From contig NZ_CP048834.1 in assembly GCF_012971745.1 (NCBI RefSeq), forward strand, positions 3,410,001-3,474,000: 64,000 nucleotides of DNA, given 5' to 3'. The notes beneath the pieces were generated by a model. That model was not told where the DNA came from, ran no database searches, and saw nothing but the letters and a program-made list of their open reading frames with translations. Both the position numbers and the translations under genes were made by a program. Positions 9,030 to 17,798 of the stretch are shown here, one piece after another (the stretch's first letter is position 1; every line of letters begins with the position of its first letter). Source of the stretch: Starkeya sp. ORNL1 (lineage in GTDB: Bacteria > Pseudomonadota > Alphaproteobacteria > Rhizobiales > Xanthobacteraceae).

Positions 9030-10295
9030 GTGAGTGCAGCCGAGCAGCTTCCGGAGGCGCCGGAAAGACCCGCCACCCCCTCCTTCTCAGCACCCGAATT
9101 CCGATGGGCCGACCCCAAGGCCGCAGCCTCGATGGGTCGGCTCGCCAATGTGCTGTCGCTCGACGATTTCGAGATCGAGGCCAAGCGACTGCTGCCGCGC
9201 TGCATCTTCGGCTTCGTCTCGGGCGGGGTGGAGAGCAATTCCTCGCGCGATGCCAATCGCGAGGCATTCGCCGACTGGGCCTTCGTGCCGCGCGTCCTCG
9301 TCAATACGGTGGCACGTAGCCAGGCGACCACGCTGTTCGGCAAGCACTACAACGCGCCGTTCGGCATTTCGCCGATGGGCTCGATCGCGCTCGGCGCCTT
9401 CGAGTGCGAACGCGTGCTGGCGGCCGGTGCTCGCAATGCCGGCATTCCCTTCATGCTCAGCGGCGCCGCACTGATGGCGATGGAAAAGGTCATCGCCGCC
9501 AATCCGGAGGCGTGGTTCCAGGCCTATATCCCCGGCGACCGCCCCTTGGTCAGCCGCCTCATCGACCGTGTCGAGCGCGCCGGCTACGGCACGCTGGTGG
9601 TGACGGCCGACGTCGCGGTCAACGGCAATCGCGAGAACAACATCCGCAACGGCTTCTCGATGCCGCTACGCCCGACGCCACGCCTCGCATGGGATGGCAT
9701 CACCCATCCGCGCTGGCTGGTGCACACGCTGCTGCGCACCCTGTGGCGCAACGGCATGCCGCACTTCGAGAACGTCACCGACGGACGCGGCCCGCCGCTG
9801 ATCTCGGCCACCGCGCAGCGCTCCTTCGGCCGCCGCGACTCGCTCTCCTGGGACGACATCGCCTGGATCCGCGAGCGCTGGAAAGGCACCTTCATCATCA
9901 AGGGCATCCTCTCGCCGGAGGATGCGCGCAAGGCGGCCGCCATCGGCGCCGACGGCATCATCGTCTCCAACCATGGCGGCCGGCAGCTCGACGGCGCGAT
10001 CGCGTCGCTGCGCGCCCTGCCGGATGTCGTCGCCGCCGCCGGCGGCCTGACGGTGATGCTGGACAGCGGCATCCGCCGCGGCACCGATGTGGTAAAGGCG
10101 CTGGCGCTCGGCGCCTCCTTCGTCTTCCTCGGGCGTCCGTTCCTGTTCGCCGCCGCGGTGGGCGACGAGGCCGGTGTCAGCCACGCCATCAACGTGCTGG
10201 GCGAGGAGATCGACCGCAACCTCGCACTCCTCGGCTGCACGGACCTCGCCTCGCTCAGCCCGGCCTTTCTCGTCCCCGATCGCGGGAGGCGGTGA
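9030..10295 (+). CDS. FMN-dependent alpha-hydroxy-acid dehydrogenase (LldD/MdlB-like)
   Basis: This 421-residue FMN enzyme oxidises a 2-hydroxy acid to the 2-oxo acid. Visible motifs are SPMGS near the FMN site, the WFQ-Y segment, TADV, the Lys in FIIKGI, the catalytic His/Arg in SNHGGRQLD (about residue 315) and DSGIRRG near the FMN phosphate. The start is GTG 9030. An unusual N-terminal stretch of about 35 Pro/Ala-rich residues precedes the core. A paralogue lies at 12451-13671. Electrons in this family go to oxygen, quinone or cytochrome; which applies here is not visible. Its own promoter is at 8745-8775. Confidence 0.9.
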   Translation: MSAAEQLPEAPERPATPSFSAPEFRWADPKAAASMGRLANVLSLDDFEIEAKRLLPRCIFGFVSGGVESNSSRDANREAFADWAFVPRVLVNTVARSQATTLFGKHYNAPFGISPMGSIALGAFECERVLAAGARNAGIPFMLSGAALMAMEKVIAANPEAWFQAYIPGDRPLVSRLIDRVERAGYGTLVVTADVAVNGNRENNIRNGFSMPLRPTPRLAWDGITHPRWLVHTLLRTLWRNGMPHFENVTDGRGPPLISATAQRSFGRRDSLSWDDIAWIRERWKGTFIIKGILSPEDARKAAAIGADGIIVSNHGGRQLDGAIASLRALPDVVAAAGGLTVMLDSGIRRGTDVVKALALGASFVFLGRPFLFAAAVGDEAGVSHAINVLGEEIDRNLALLGCTDLASLSPAFLVPDRGRR

Positions 10296-10315
10296 TGCGA
10301 TGCGGGGAGCGTCGG

Positions 10316-11053
10316 CTAACGTTGCGACTGCGCGCGCCGGTGCTCGGTGTCGTCGAGATGCCGCTTCATGGCGGCGGCGGCCTCATCCGGATCGCGGGCG
10401 AGGATGGCGTCGAGGATCGCCTTGTGCAGCGGCAGCGATACGCTGCGGTTCAGCACCGGATCGCGATTGGTGATGCGCAGCGAGGCCATCATCTCGGTGC
10501 GGATGGCGTGGGCGATCGGCGCCAGAAAATCATTCTTGCCGGCATAGAGGCAGGCGACGTGGAAGGCGAGATCGGCCTCCATGAAGGCTTCGGGCGAATC
10601 CCCCGCCCGTTCCATCGCTTCATAGGCGGCCCTGATCTCGGCGAAGTCGCGTTCGGTGCCGCGCCGCGCCGCAAGCGCGGCGGCGCCGGGCTCGACGATG
10701 CGCCGCACCTCCATCAGGGCGTCGACCCCGCCCTCGCGCCGGGTCTCGCCGCCACTCGCCCCGCCGCGCCAGCTCAGCACCACCGGATCAAGCTGGTTCC
10801 ACGCGCTGCGCGGCGTCACCACGGTGCCGCGCTTCGGGCGGGCGTCGAGCATGCCCTTGCCGGCAAGCACGTTCAGCGCCTCGCGCAGCACGGTGCGGCT
10901 CACCCCGTAGCGGCCGAGCAGCACGTCTTCGCTCGGCAGCAGTTCGCCGGGCTTCAGCCGGCCCGAAACGATGTCGCTGCCGATGCCGTCGACGATCTGC
11001 TCCCGCAGATTTCTCTTGAGCGTTCGGCCAATGGCTACGGATGAATTCGTCAT
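10316..11053 (-). CDS. GntR-family transcriptional regulator, FadR/FCD subfamily
   Basis: This 245-residue regulator has an N-terminal winged helix-turn-helix (about 10-75: LREQIVDGIGSDIVSGRLKPGELLPSE, SRTVLREALNVLAGKGM) and a C-terminal FCD ligand domain. The FCD metal-site pattern is visible as Asp/His in EADLAFHVA and His near the end in KRHLDDTEH. Such proteins sense sugar acids or carboxylates. The ATG at 11053 directly abuts a palindrome (11054-11069) and has no ribosome-binding site, so the transcript may be leaderless and self-repressed. It lies between, and probably controls, the two sets of catabolic genes (inference). Confidence 0.88.
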   Translation of the reverse strand: MTNSSVAIGRTLKRNLREQIVDGIGSDIVSGRLKPGELLPSEDVLLGRYGVSRTVLREALNVLAGKGMLDARPKRGTVVTPRSAWNQLDPVVLSWRGGASGGETRREGGVDALMEVRRIVEPGAAALAARRGTERDFAEIRAAYEAMERAGDSPEAFMEADLAFHVACLYAGKNDFLAPIAHAIRTEMMASLRITNRDPVLNRSVSLPLHKAILDAILARDPDEAAAAMKRHLDDTEHRRAQSQR

Positions 11054-11069
11054 ATGATATTACTATCAT
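11054..11069. promoter_or_regulatory. Operator D: ATGATA-TTAC-TATCAT palindrome between gntR and enolase gene
   Basis: A perfect 6-base inverted repeat with a 4-base spacer touches the start codon of the GntR gene and lies about 90 bases before the divergent enolase-superfamily gene. It is the most symmetrical member of the candidate operator set, and its position fits autoregulation. Confidence 0.6.
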
Positions 11070-11158
11070 AAATATAAAGACTGTCAATATTCGGAATACC
11101 CAAGCTCTCGTCCAGCATCTCATCCAAGACCTCGTCAAGACCTCGCGCAGGAACGACT

Positions 11159-12292
11159 ATGAAAATCACTGACGTCAAAACCCACGTCTTGGAAGCGTCG
11201 CTTTCGCAGCCCTTTGCCTATTCCCGCGCGTGGTATTCGACGCGGACCGCGATGCTGGTTGAGATCGAGACCGACCAGGGGCTGGTCGGCTGGGGCGAGT
11301 GCTACGGCCCGGCGCGCATCAACACCGCCGTGGTGCAGGCGATGAAGGCGGCGCTGGTCGGCCAGGACGCGCTGCGCACCGAGTGGCTGTGGCAGGAGAT
11401 CTATGCGCGCTACCGCGACCATGGGCAGAAGGGCGTCATCATCCAGGGCCTGAGCGGCATCGACATCGCGCTGTGGGACCTCAAGGGCAAGTTCTTCAAC
11501 CAGCCGATCCATCGCCTGCTCGGCGGCCCGATCCGCAGCGACGTGCCGGCTTATGCGACCGGCCTTTATCGCCGCAAGGGCGGCGATCCGGTCGCCTATC
11601 TCGCCGAGGAAGCGGCGGAGTACGTCGCGCAGGGCTTCAAGGCGGTGAAGCTCAAGGTCGGCTTCGGCGTCGAGGAGGACATCCTGATGACGCGTATTAT
11701 CCGCGAGACCATCGGCCCGGATATCGGGCTGATGATCGACGCCAATCACGCCTATGACGCGATCGCGGCGATCCGGCTCGGCCGCGCCATCGAACAATAT
11801 GACATCGGCTGGTTCGAGGAGCCGGTGCCGCCCGAGGATATTGCCGGCCATCTCCAGGTGAAGGCGGCGCTCAAGATGCCGATCGCCGGCGGCGAGTGCG
11901 AATTCACCCGCTACGGCTTCCGCGACCTGCTGGCAAAGCACATGGTCGATATCGTGCAGCCGGACACCTGCGCCGCCGGCGGCATCTCCGAGTGCAAGAA
12001 GATCGCCGACATGGCATCGGCCCACGGCATCCGCTACGCGCCCCATGTCTGGGGCACCGGCATCGCCATCGCCGCCGGGTTGCAACTGCTCTCCGTGCTG
12101 CCGGACTCCACGCCGCCCTCGCTGGCGCCGGTGGAGCCGATGCTGGAGTTCGACCGCACCGAGCACCCGATCCGCCAGGCCATCCTCAAGACCCCGATCG
12201 AGCACAAGGAGGGCCGCGTCGCGGTGCCCGAAGGGCCGGGCCTCGGCATCGAGATCGACCGCGGCGCACTGGAGCGCCTGCGCGCCTCATGA
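11159..12292 (+). CDS. Mandelate racemase/muconate lactonizing enzyme family protein
   Basis: This 377-residue enolase-superfamily enzyme abstracts a proton alpha to a carboxylate, typically as an acid-sugar dehydratase or racemase. It shows the capping domain (residues 1-125), the K-x-K motif in AVKLKVG, metal ligands Asp in IDANHAYD, Glu in WFEEPV and Glu in AGGECE, the His-containing loop YAPHVWGTG and a late Glu in LEFDRTE. AGGAA lies upstream of ATG 11159. It is monocistronic by spacing and close to the GntR site. It is clearly paralogous to the gene at 15262-16395. The exact reaction cannot be assigned. Confidence 0.88.
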   Translation: MKITDVKTHVLEASLSQPFAYSRAWYSTRTAMLVEIETDQGLVGWGECYGPARINTAVVQAMKAALVGQDALRTEWLWQEIYARYRDHGQKGVIIQGLSGIDIALWDLKGKFFNQPIHRLLGGPIRSDVPAYATGLYRRKGGDPVAYLAEEAAEYVAQGFKAVKLKVGFGVEEDILMTRIIRETIGPDIGLMIDANHAYDAIAAIRLGRAIEQYDIGWFEEPVPPEDIAGHLQVKAALKMPIAGGECEFTRYGFRDLLAKHMVDIVQPDTCAAGGISECKKIADMASAHGIRYAPHVWGTGIAIAAGLQLLSVLPDSTPPSLAPVEPMLEFDRTEHPIRQAILKTPIEHKEGRVAVPEGPGLGIEIDRGALERLRAS

Positions 12293-12314
12293 ACCAAAGC
12301 ATGCCGGCCATTGA

Positions 12315-12355
12315 TTGACACCAATGCGTTGCGCCGTATTATTATAGATCTATAA
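12315..12355 (+). promoter_or_regulatory. Promoter and operator E for the second FMN dehydrogenase operon
   Basis: TTGACA (12315-12320) and TATTAT (12337-12342) are spaced by 16 bases. A perfect 14-base palindrome, TTATAGATCTATAA, covers 12342-12355, just downstream of the -10 element where a bound repressor would block transcription. The half-site TATAG matches the other candidate operators of this island. Confidence 0.65.
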
Positions 12356-12450
12356 ACACCGGACGCTCCGCCGCGAGACGGGGCGTTCGAGCCGGCAACG
12401 GTCGCACGTTCCACATATCGCGCCCGTCACCGGATATCCGAGACATACCC

Positions 12451-13671
12451 ATGAAAATCGACAAGATCGTCACCATCGACGATTTGCGTGAGGCGGCCCG
12501 GCGCCGCCTGCCGCGCATCGCCTTCGACTTCATCGATGGTGGCGTCGAGGCCGAGCACTGCCTCACCCGCAACCGCGAGGCCTTTCTCGAATACCGGCTG
12601 CTGCCGCGCTATTTCGCCGATGTCTCCAAGCGCAGCCAGAAGACCACCATCTTCGGCAAGACCTATGACAGTCCGTTCGGCATCTGCCCGACCGGCCTTG
12701 CCGGGCTGTGGCGCACCGGTGCCGACGACATGCTGGCCGAGGCGGCGGCGGCGGCGAACATCCCGTTCGCGCAGTCCTGTGCCAGCAACTCCTCGGTGGA
12801 GAGCGTGGTGGCGCGGGCGCCGAACAATATGTGGTTCCAGCTCTACAGCACGCGCGACCGCGAGCTTGGCCGGCGCCTCGTCGGCCATGTCGAGAGCGTC
12901 GGCATCGAGACGCTGGTGCTGACCGCGGACGTGCCGATCGCGCCGAAGCGCGAGCGCAACATGCGCAATGGCTTCACCCGCCCGCTGCGCTTCAAGATGT
13001 CGACCATCATTGACGGCCTGTCGCGTCCCGGCTGGCTCGCCGGCTATCTCCAGGCCGGCGGCGGCACGCCGATGATGCCGAACTGGCAGCGTTATGCGAA
13101 GGAAGGCGCCACCCCCGACGAGGTCGCGGATTTCTTCGCCGGGCAGACCCCGGCCTCCGAACAGACCTGGGCCGACCTTGAGCACTATCGCAAGCTCTGG
13201 CCCGGCAACCTCGTCATCAAGGGCCTGCTGCACCCCGAGGATGCGGTGCGCGCCAACAATATCGGCGTCGACGGCATCATCGTCTCCAACCATGGCGGAC
13301 GGCAGCTCGACATGGCGCCCTCGCCGATCGAGGTGCTGCCGCTGATCCGCGCCGCAGTCGGAGAGAAGCAGGTGCTGATGCTGGACAGCGGCATCCGCCG
13401 CGGCTCGGACATATTGATCGCGCTGTGCCTTGGCGCGCAGTTCTGCTTCATCGGCCGCTCGACGCTTTATGGCATCGCCGCCTATGGCCTGCCGGGCGCG
13501 CAAAAGGCGATCAGTATCCTGCGCAACGAGATCGACCTGAACCTCGCGCAGATGGGCCGCACCAGCCTCGCCGAGATCGGCCCGCATTGCCTGATGCACC
13601 GCGGCTCGCAATTCCAGATCATGGCGCCGGAGCCGGCGTCGACCCGCACCGGGAGCGCCATCCATGCCTGA
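12451..13671 (+). CDS. FMN-dependent alpha-hydroxy-acid dehydrogenase (LldD/MdlB-like)
   Basis: This 406-residue paralogue of the 9030-10295 product has PTGLAG at the FMN site, WFQLY, TADVP, the Lys in VIKGL, the active-site SNHGGRQLD (His near residue 280) and DSGIRRG. It keeps the longer loop (about 185-235, LAGYLQAGGGTPMMPNW) typical of membrane-contacting lactate/mandelate dehydrogenases. It is the first gene of a four-gene rightward operon and overlaps the aldolase gene by 8 bases. It likely oxidises a 2-hydroxy acid in the same pathway as the enolase-like enzyme. Confidence 0.9.
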   Translation: MKIDKIVTIDDLREAARRRLPRIAFDFIDGGVEAEHCLTRNREAFLEYRLLPRYFADVSKRSQKTTIFGKTYDSPFGICPTGLAGLWRTGADDMLAEAAAAANIPFAQSCASNSSVESVVARAPNNMWFQLYSTRDRELGRRLVGHVESVGIETLVLTADVPIAPKRERNMRNGFTRPLRFKMSTIIDGLSRPGWLAGYLQAGGGTPMMPNWQRYAKEGATPDEVADFFAGQTPASEQTWADLEHYRKLWPGNLVIKGLLHPEDAVRANNIGVDGIIVSNHGGRQLDMAPSPIEVLPLIRAAVGEKQVLMLDSGIRRGSDILIALCLGAQFCFIGRSTLYGIAAYGLPGAQKAISILRNEIDLNLAQMGRTSLAEIGPHCLMHRGSQFQIMAPEPASTRTGSAIHA

Positions 13672-14458
13672 CATCGCCGACATAAGGAATCCGGCCAAGG
13701 AACGCCTGGAGGCGGGCGAACTCGCGCTCGGGCTGATCGTGCGCCTCGCCCGCTCCGGCGACGTCGCCCGCCTCGCCAGGTCGAGCGGGCTCGACTTCGT
13801 GTTCATCGATATCCAGCACGCCATCTATTCGCTGGAGACCATCAGCCATATCGCGCAAGCCGCCCTCGGCTGCGGCATCACGGCGATGGTGCGCATGCGC
13901 AGTTGCCGCGATCCGGACGTCTCGGTGCTGCTCGATGGCGGCGTCACCGGCATCGTGTTCCCGGACGTGAACACGGCGGACGATGCCCGCGCCGGAGTGA
14001 ACGCCTGCAAATACGCGCCGATCGGACGCCGATCGGCCACTTCGGGCTATCCGCTGTTCGACTTCAAGCCGGTGCCGCAGGCGCAGGCGATCTCCATCAT
14101 GAACAAGAACACCCTCGTGGTGTGCATGATCGAGACGCTGGAGGGCCTCGCCAATGTCGAGGAGATCGCTGCGGTCGAGGGCGTCGACGTGCTGCTCGTC
14201 GGCCTCACCGACCTGCTGACCAGCATGGGCAAGCCCGGGGCGCTCGGCGACCCCGAAGCCATGGCGGCAGTGGAACGCATCGCAGCGGCCTGCAAGGCAA
14301 GCGGCACCTTCTTCGGGGTGGGCGGCGACACCAATCTCGAACGGCAGAAGATCTATATCGAGCTGGGCTCGCAATTCATCCCGACACAGTCGGACGGCGC
14401 CTTCCTGATGGCCGGGGCGACCCGCGCCGCCGGCGACCTGCGCGCCCTCAAAGCCTAG
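13664..14458 (+). CDS. HpcH/HpaI aldolase family protein
   Basis: This 264-residue TIM-barrel, metal-dependent class II aldolase would split or form a 2-keto acid with pyruvate as one partner. Motifs: DFVFIDIQHAIYS (usually D-x-E-H), the Arg in VRMRSCRD, the metal Glu in VVCMIETLEG and Asp in LLVGLTDL. The Gln in place of Glu in the IQHA motif departs from classical HpaI, so substrate use may differ. It starts inside the end of the FMN dehydrogenase gene (8-base overlap) and lies 15 bases before the hydratase gene. Confidence 0.85.
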   Translation: MPDIADIRNPAKERLEAGELALGLIVRLARSGDVARLARSSGLDFVFIDIQHAIYSLETISHIAQAALGCGITAMVRMRSCRDPDVSVLLDGGVTGIVFPDVNTADDARAGVNACKYAPIGRRSATSGYPLFDFKPVPQAQAISIMNKNTLVVCMIETLEGLANVEEIAAVEGVDVLLVGLTDLLTSMGKPGALGDPEAMAAVERIAAACKASGTFFGVGGDTNLERQKIYIELGSQFIPTQSDGAFLMAGATRAAGDLRALKA

Positions 14459-14473
14459 GATCGGAACAGAGAC

Positions 14474-15250
14474 ATGAGCATTTCCCCCGATGACCTCGCC
14501 CGCCTCGTCGCGGCGCGCAAGAACCGCCCCCAATTCCACGCCTTTGCGGCCGACCGGCGCCCGAGGGACGAGGCGGAGGGCTACAAGTTCCAGGACCTTG
14601 TCCGAGACGCGCTGGCGGACGCCGGGATCAAGCGCGCCGCCTACAAGATCGCCTCGACCTCGGTCGAGGGCCAGCGCGCGCTCGGCCTGTCCGAACCGGC
14701 CTATGCCGGCATGTATGACGACGTGCAGGCACCGACGCTGCGCGCCGCGCTCGACCGGCCCTTGAGGGAGCCCAAGGTCGAATGCGAGATCGCCTTCGTC
14801 ACGCGCACCGAGCTCGGCGGGGCCAGCAATCTCTCCGACGACGCGCTGCGCGATGCCATCGCTTCGGCGCATCTCGCCTGCGAGATCGTCGACAACCGCT
14901 ATGGCGTGCCGCTCGACGTGGGCATTCCCACCATCCTCACCGACGATTTCTTCAACGCCGCCTTCGCGCTTGGCCCCTCCCAGGCCGGCTGGCAGGATCT
15001 GCTGCGCACCGACCGTGCCGGCTTCATCGAGATCGATGGCGAGGTGGTGAAGGGCAGCACGGCCGATGTGCTGCGTCCGTTCGAGGCGTTGCGCTGGCTG
15101 GTCGGCAAGCTCGCCCGGCACGGCAAGACGCTCGGCGCCGGCGAGATCGTGCTCACCGGCTCGCTGGTGGTTCCGACCCCGATCAAGCTGCCGGCCCGCT
15201 CCGTCTCCATCGGTGTGGACGGCTTCGGCACACTCACCCTCGCGGACTGA
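14474..15250 (+). CDS. 2-keto-4-pentenoate hydratase/fumarylacetoacetate hydrolase family protein (MhpD-like)
   Basis: This 258-residue protein is of the MhpD/HpaH type, which adds water to 2-oxo-pent-4-enoates or performs decarboxylation or keto-enol steps. Family marks are YKIASTSVEGQRALGL, the metal-binding acidic cluster VECEIAF and the downstream CEIVDNRYG, plus GEIVLTGS near the C-terminus. The start at ATG 14474 follows GGAACAGAG. It is the third gene of the operon with the FMN dehydrogenase, HpaI-like aldolase and enolase-like genes. Hydratase followed by retro-aldol cleavage is a plausible path order, by inference. Confidence 0.85.
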   Translation: MSISPDDLARLVAARKNRPQFHAFAADRRPRDEAEGYKFQDLVRDALADAGIKRAAYKIASTSVEGQRALGLSEPAYAGMYDDVQAPTLRAALDRPLREPKVECEIAFVTRTELGGASNLSDDALRDAIASAHLACEIVDNRYGVPLDVGIPTILTDDFFNAAFALGPSQAGWQDLLRTDRAGFIEIDGEVVKGSTADVLRPFEALRWLVGKLARHGKTLGAGEIVLTGSLVVPTPIKLPARSVSIGVDGFGTLTLAD

Positions 15251-15261
15251 AGGACGGGACG

Positions 15262-16395
15262 ATGAGGATTGCGGAACTGCACACCCATGTGCTGGAAGCG
15301 CCGCTGCAGCAGCCGTTCGGCTGGTCGGTCGACCGCACCACGGTGCGCAAGTCCTGCCTCGTCGAGATCGTCACCGACACCGGCCTCACCGGCTGGGGCG
15401 AATGCTTCGGCCCCGCGCGGCCCAATGCGGCGGTGGTGAACGCGTTCCGCCATCTGCTGATCGACGCCGATCCGCTGGCCGGCGACGTCATCTGGCAGAA
15501 CCTCTATAACCGCTTCCGCGATCAGGGCCAGAAGGGCCTCGTCATCAGCGGGCTGAGCGGCGTCGACATCGCGCTGTGGGACATCAGGGGCAAGCATTTC
15601 GGTGCGCCGGTGCACCAGCTGATGGGCGGGCCGATGCGCACGAAGGTGCAGGCCTATGCCACCGGCACCTACCGCCTCGATGATGCCGACCCGCTCGACT
15701 ATGTGATCCGCGAGGTGCGCGAGCGCATGGCGGAAGGCTTCCACGGCGTGAAGCTGAAGATCGGCATCGATTTCGAGGAGGACATCGCGCTGATCAAGGC
15801 GGCACGCCAGGCGATCGGGCCGGAGCGTCGGCTGATGCTCGACGCCAACCATGCCTATGATGCCACCGAGGCGATCGCGCTCGGCCGCCGCGTCGCCGAC
15901 CAGAATATCGACTGGTTCGAGGAGCCGGTGGTGCCCGAGGACCTTGCTTCCTATCGAGAAGTGAAGGCCGGCCAGCCGATCCCGGTCGCGGGCGGGGAAT
16001 GCGACTATACGCGCTGGGGCTTCATCAACATCTTCACCTCGCGCGCGATGGACATCATCCAGCCGGATACCTGCGCTGCCGGCGGACTGTCCGAATGCAA
16101 GAAGATCGCCGACATGGCGACCGCCTTCGGCATCCGCTACATCCCCCATGTCTGGGGCAGCGGCATCGCGCTTGCGGCGGCCCTGCAATTGCTGGCGGTG
16201 GTGCCGCACACCCCGGCCCGGCTGCGGCCGCGCGAGCCGCTGCTCGAGTTCGACCGCTCCGAGCACCCGTTCCGCCAGGCGGTGCTGACCGAGCCGCTGG
16301 AGCACAAGGATGGCTGGGTCGACATACCGACCGGCCCCGGCCTCGGCATTGAAGTCGACCGCGACGCGCTTCGCCGCTTTGCGGCGGCAGATTGA
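15262..16395 (+). CDS. Mandelate racemase/muconate lactonizing enzyme family protein
   Basis: This 377-residue enolase-superfamily enzyme is closely related to the 11159-12292 product along its whole length. Conserved are K-x-K (GVKLKIG), Asp in LDANHAYD, Glu in DWFEEPV, Glu in AGGECD, His in YIPHVWGSG and Glu in LEFDRSE. The ATG at 15262 lies 11 bases after the hydratase stop. It is the last gene of its operon. Two paralogous dehydrogenase/enolase pairs within 8 kb suggest duplication followed by specialisation for two related acids. The reaction is unknown beyond family chemistry. Confidence 0.88.
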   Translation: MRIAELHTHVLEAPLQQPFGWSVDRTTVRKSCLVEIVTDTGLTGWGECFGPARPNAAVVNAFRHLLIDADPLAGDVIWQNLYNRFRDQGQKGLVISGLSGVDIALWDIRGKHFGAPVHQLMGGPMRTKVQAYATGTYRLDDADPLDYVIREVRERMAEGFHGVKLKIGIDFEEDIALIKAARQAIGPERRLMLDANHAYDATEAIALGRRVADQNIDWFEEPVVPEDLASYREVKAGQPIPVAGGECDYTRWGFINIFTSRAMDIIQPDTCAAGGLSECKKIADMATAFGIRYIPHVWGSGIALAAALQLLAVVPHTPARLRPREPLLEFDRSEHPFRQAVLTEPLEHKDGWVDIPTGPGLGIEVDRDALRRFAAAD

Positions 16396-16426
16396 GCGGC
16401 ATAAGCGGCGAACGACCACACACAGG

Positions 16427-16514
16427 TCGTCATGGCCGGCCTTGTGCCGGCCATCTCGGTCTCTGATGCGCTGCCCTGAATCGAGATCCCCGGCACAAGG
16501 CCGGGGATGACGAC
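16427..16514. repeat. Type-2 palindromic repeat (CGTCATGGCCGG...CCGGGGATGACG)
   Basis: The arms GTCATGGCCGGCC-TTGTGCCGGCCAT and ATCCCCGGCACAAGGCCGGGGATGAC form nested hairpins between convergent genes. A second copy follows hemA at about 63.88 kb. Its position suggests a transcription-ending or mRNA-stabilising role. Confidence 0.8.
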
Positions 16515-16531
16515 GAACTGTTAGCCAGTTC

Positions 16532-16786
16532 TCACTTGCCGCGGCGGTCGGCCTCTTCGGCGCGCCGGATGTAGGGCTCGACGTTGCCGTTCGGGGACGG
16601 CGCCATATAGACGTTGCGACCCTCGATCACCGGGCCGGTCGGCAGTGGCGAGACCAGCGTGCCCTGCTGGCGCTGGGTGTCACGGTAGGCTTCCCGCTCC
16701 TGCGCGTCGCGCTCCGCATGGGCCGGGGACAGGGCAAAGCCGCCAAGCAGGGCCGCCAGGCCAAAAGTCGTGATGATCTTGTTCAT
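16532..16786 (-). CDS. Small secreted protein of unknown function
   Basis: This is an 84-residue protein with a clear signal peptide (residues 1-24, ending S-P-A-H-A, cleaved before ERDAQE). The mature part is about 60 residues, rich in Glu/Arg/Gln, with a Pro/Gly/Asn segment (SPLPTGP and APSPNGNVEP). I do not recognise a family. It lies head to head with the response-regulator gene, with about 290 bases between, so it could be a target of that system, though nothing in the sequence proves this. Confidence 0.7.
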   Translation of the reverse strand: MNKIITTFGLAALLGGFALSPAHAERDAQEREAYRDTQRQQGTLVSPLPTGPVIEGRNVYMAPSPNGNVEPYIRRAEEADRRGK

Positions 16787-17078
16787 CAGTCAATTCCCAA
16801 TGTTCCAGCATCCGACCTGCGCCGCGATGCATTGTTTGCCTGATGACGCGAACGATCGGGAGCGATCATTACCGGCGCCATCTTCGAGAATCCAAGGCGC
16901 CTCTGAGCAGCTGCCTTCGAATGCTTGAACGTTAGGCCGCGGATGTCGCAACTCTTTCGCAGAACACCGACCGGAATGTCGTGCAGTGTCGCGCTTCGGG
17001 AATGCCGCAAGGTTTGATACATTTTTTCCGGGGCACGCCGAGACCGTTAGCGGTATGTACATCGCACGGAGACACCTC

Positions 17079-17798
17079 ATGGACGCAGCGCCGCACATTG
17101 CCATCGTCGATGACCATCGCGACATTCGCGATCTGGTCGGCAAATACCTTCATCGGCATGGCTATCGCACAAGCCTTGCAGAGAATGCGGCGGCGTGCCG
17201 CCGTCTGCTCGAGCGCAATGCTATCGATCTGGTCGTGCTTGACGTGATGATGCCGGGCGAGGACGGGCTGTCGCTGTGCCGCTATTTGCGGGAATCGACC
17301 AATCTGCCGGTCATCATGCTCACCGCCATGGCGGAGGAGACCGACCGCATCGTCGGGCTGGAGCTGGGCGCCGACGACTATCTCTCCAAGCCGTTCAATC
17401 CGCGCGAATTGCTGGCGCGCATCAAGGCGGTGTTGCGCCGGGTGCAGAGCCTGCCGCCGCAGCGCGGACAGCTCAAGGCGAAAGAGGTGCATTTCGACCG
17501 CTGGTCGCTGAATGTCGGCCGGCGCGAACTGGTCGGCGAGGATGGCCTCGCCGTGCCGCTCAGCACCGCGGAATTCCGCCTGCTCAGCGTGTTCCTCGAC
17601 CATGCCGGGCTGGTGCTGAGCCGCGACCAGTTGCTCGACCTCACGGTCGGGCGCAACGCCGAGCCGTTCGACCGCGCCATCGACAACCAGGTCAGCCGGC
17701 TGCGCAAGAAGATCGAGGCCGATCCGAAGTCGCCGACCCTGATCAAGACCCATTGGGGCGGCGGCTACAGTTTCTCGGCAGAGGTCGCGCCACAATGA
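17079..17798 (+). CDS. OmpR/PhoB-family response regulator
   Basis: This 239-residue two-component response regulator has a receiver domain at residues 1-120 with the acidic pocket in IVDDHRD, phospho-acceptor Asp55 in LVVLDVMMPG, Thr in MLTAM and Lys in LSKPFNP. A winged-helix DNA-binding domain follows at about 135-235 (LSTAEFRLL, VSRLRKKIE, GGGYSF). The ATG at 17079 was chosen because GGAG stands 8 bases ahead; a frame open to 16986 lacks such a site. It overlaps the kinase gene by ATGA. It likely controls an envelope or metabolic response; the signal is unknown. Confidence 0.9.
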   Translation: MDAAPHIAIVDDHRDIRDLVGKYLHRHGYRTSLAENAAACRRLLERNAIDLVVLDVMMPGEDGLSLCRYLRESTNLPVIMLTAMAEETDRIVGLELGADDYLSKPFNPRELLARIKAVLRRVQSLPPQRGQLKAKEVHFDRWSLNVGRRELVGEDGLAVPLSTAEFRLLSVFLDHAGLVLSRDQLLDLTVGRNAEPFDRAIDNQVSRLRKKIEADPKSPTLIKTHWGGGYSFSAEVAPQ

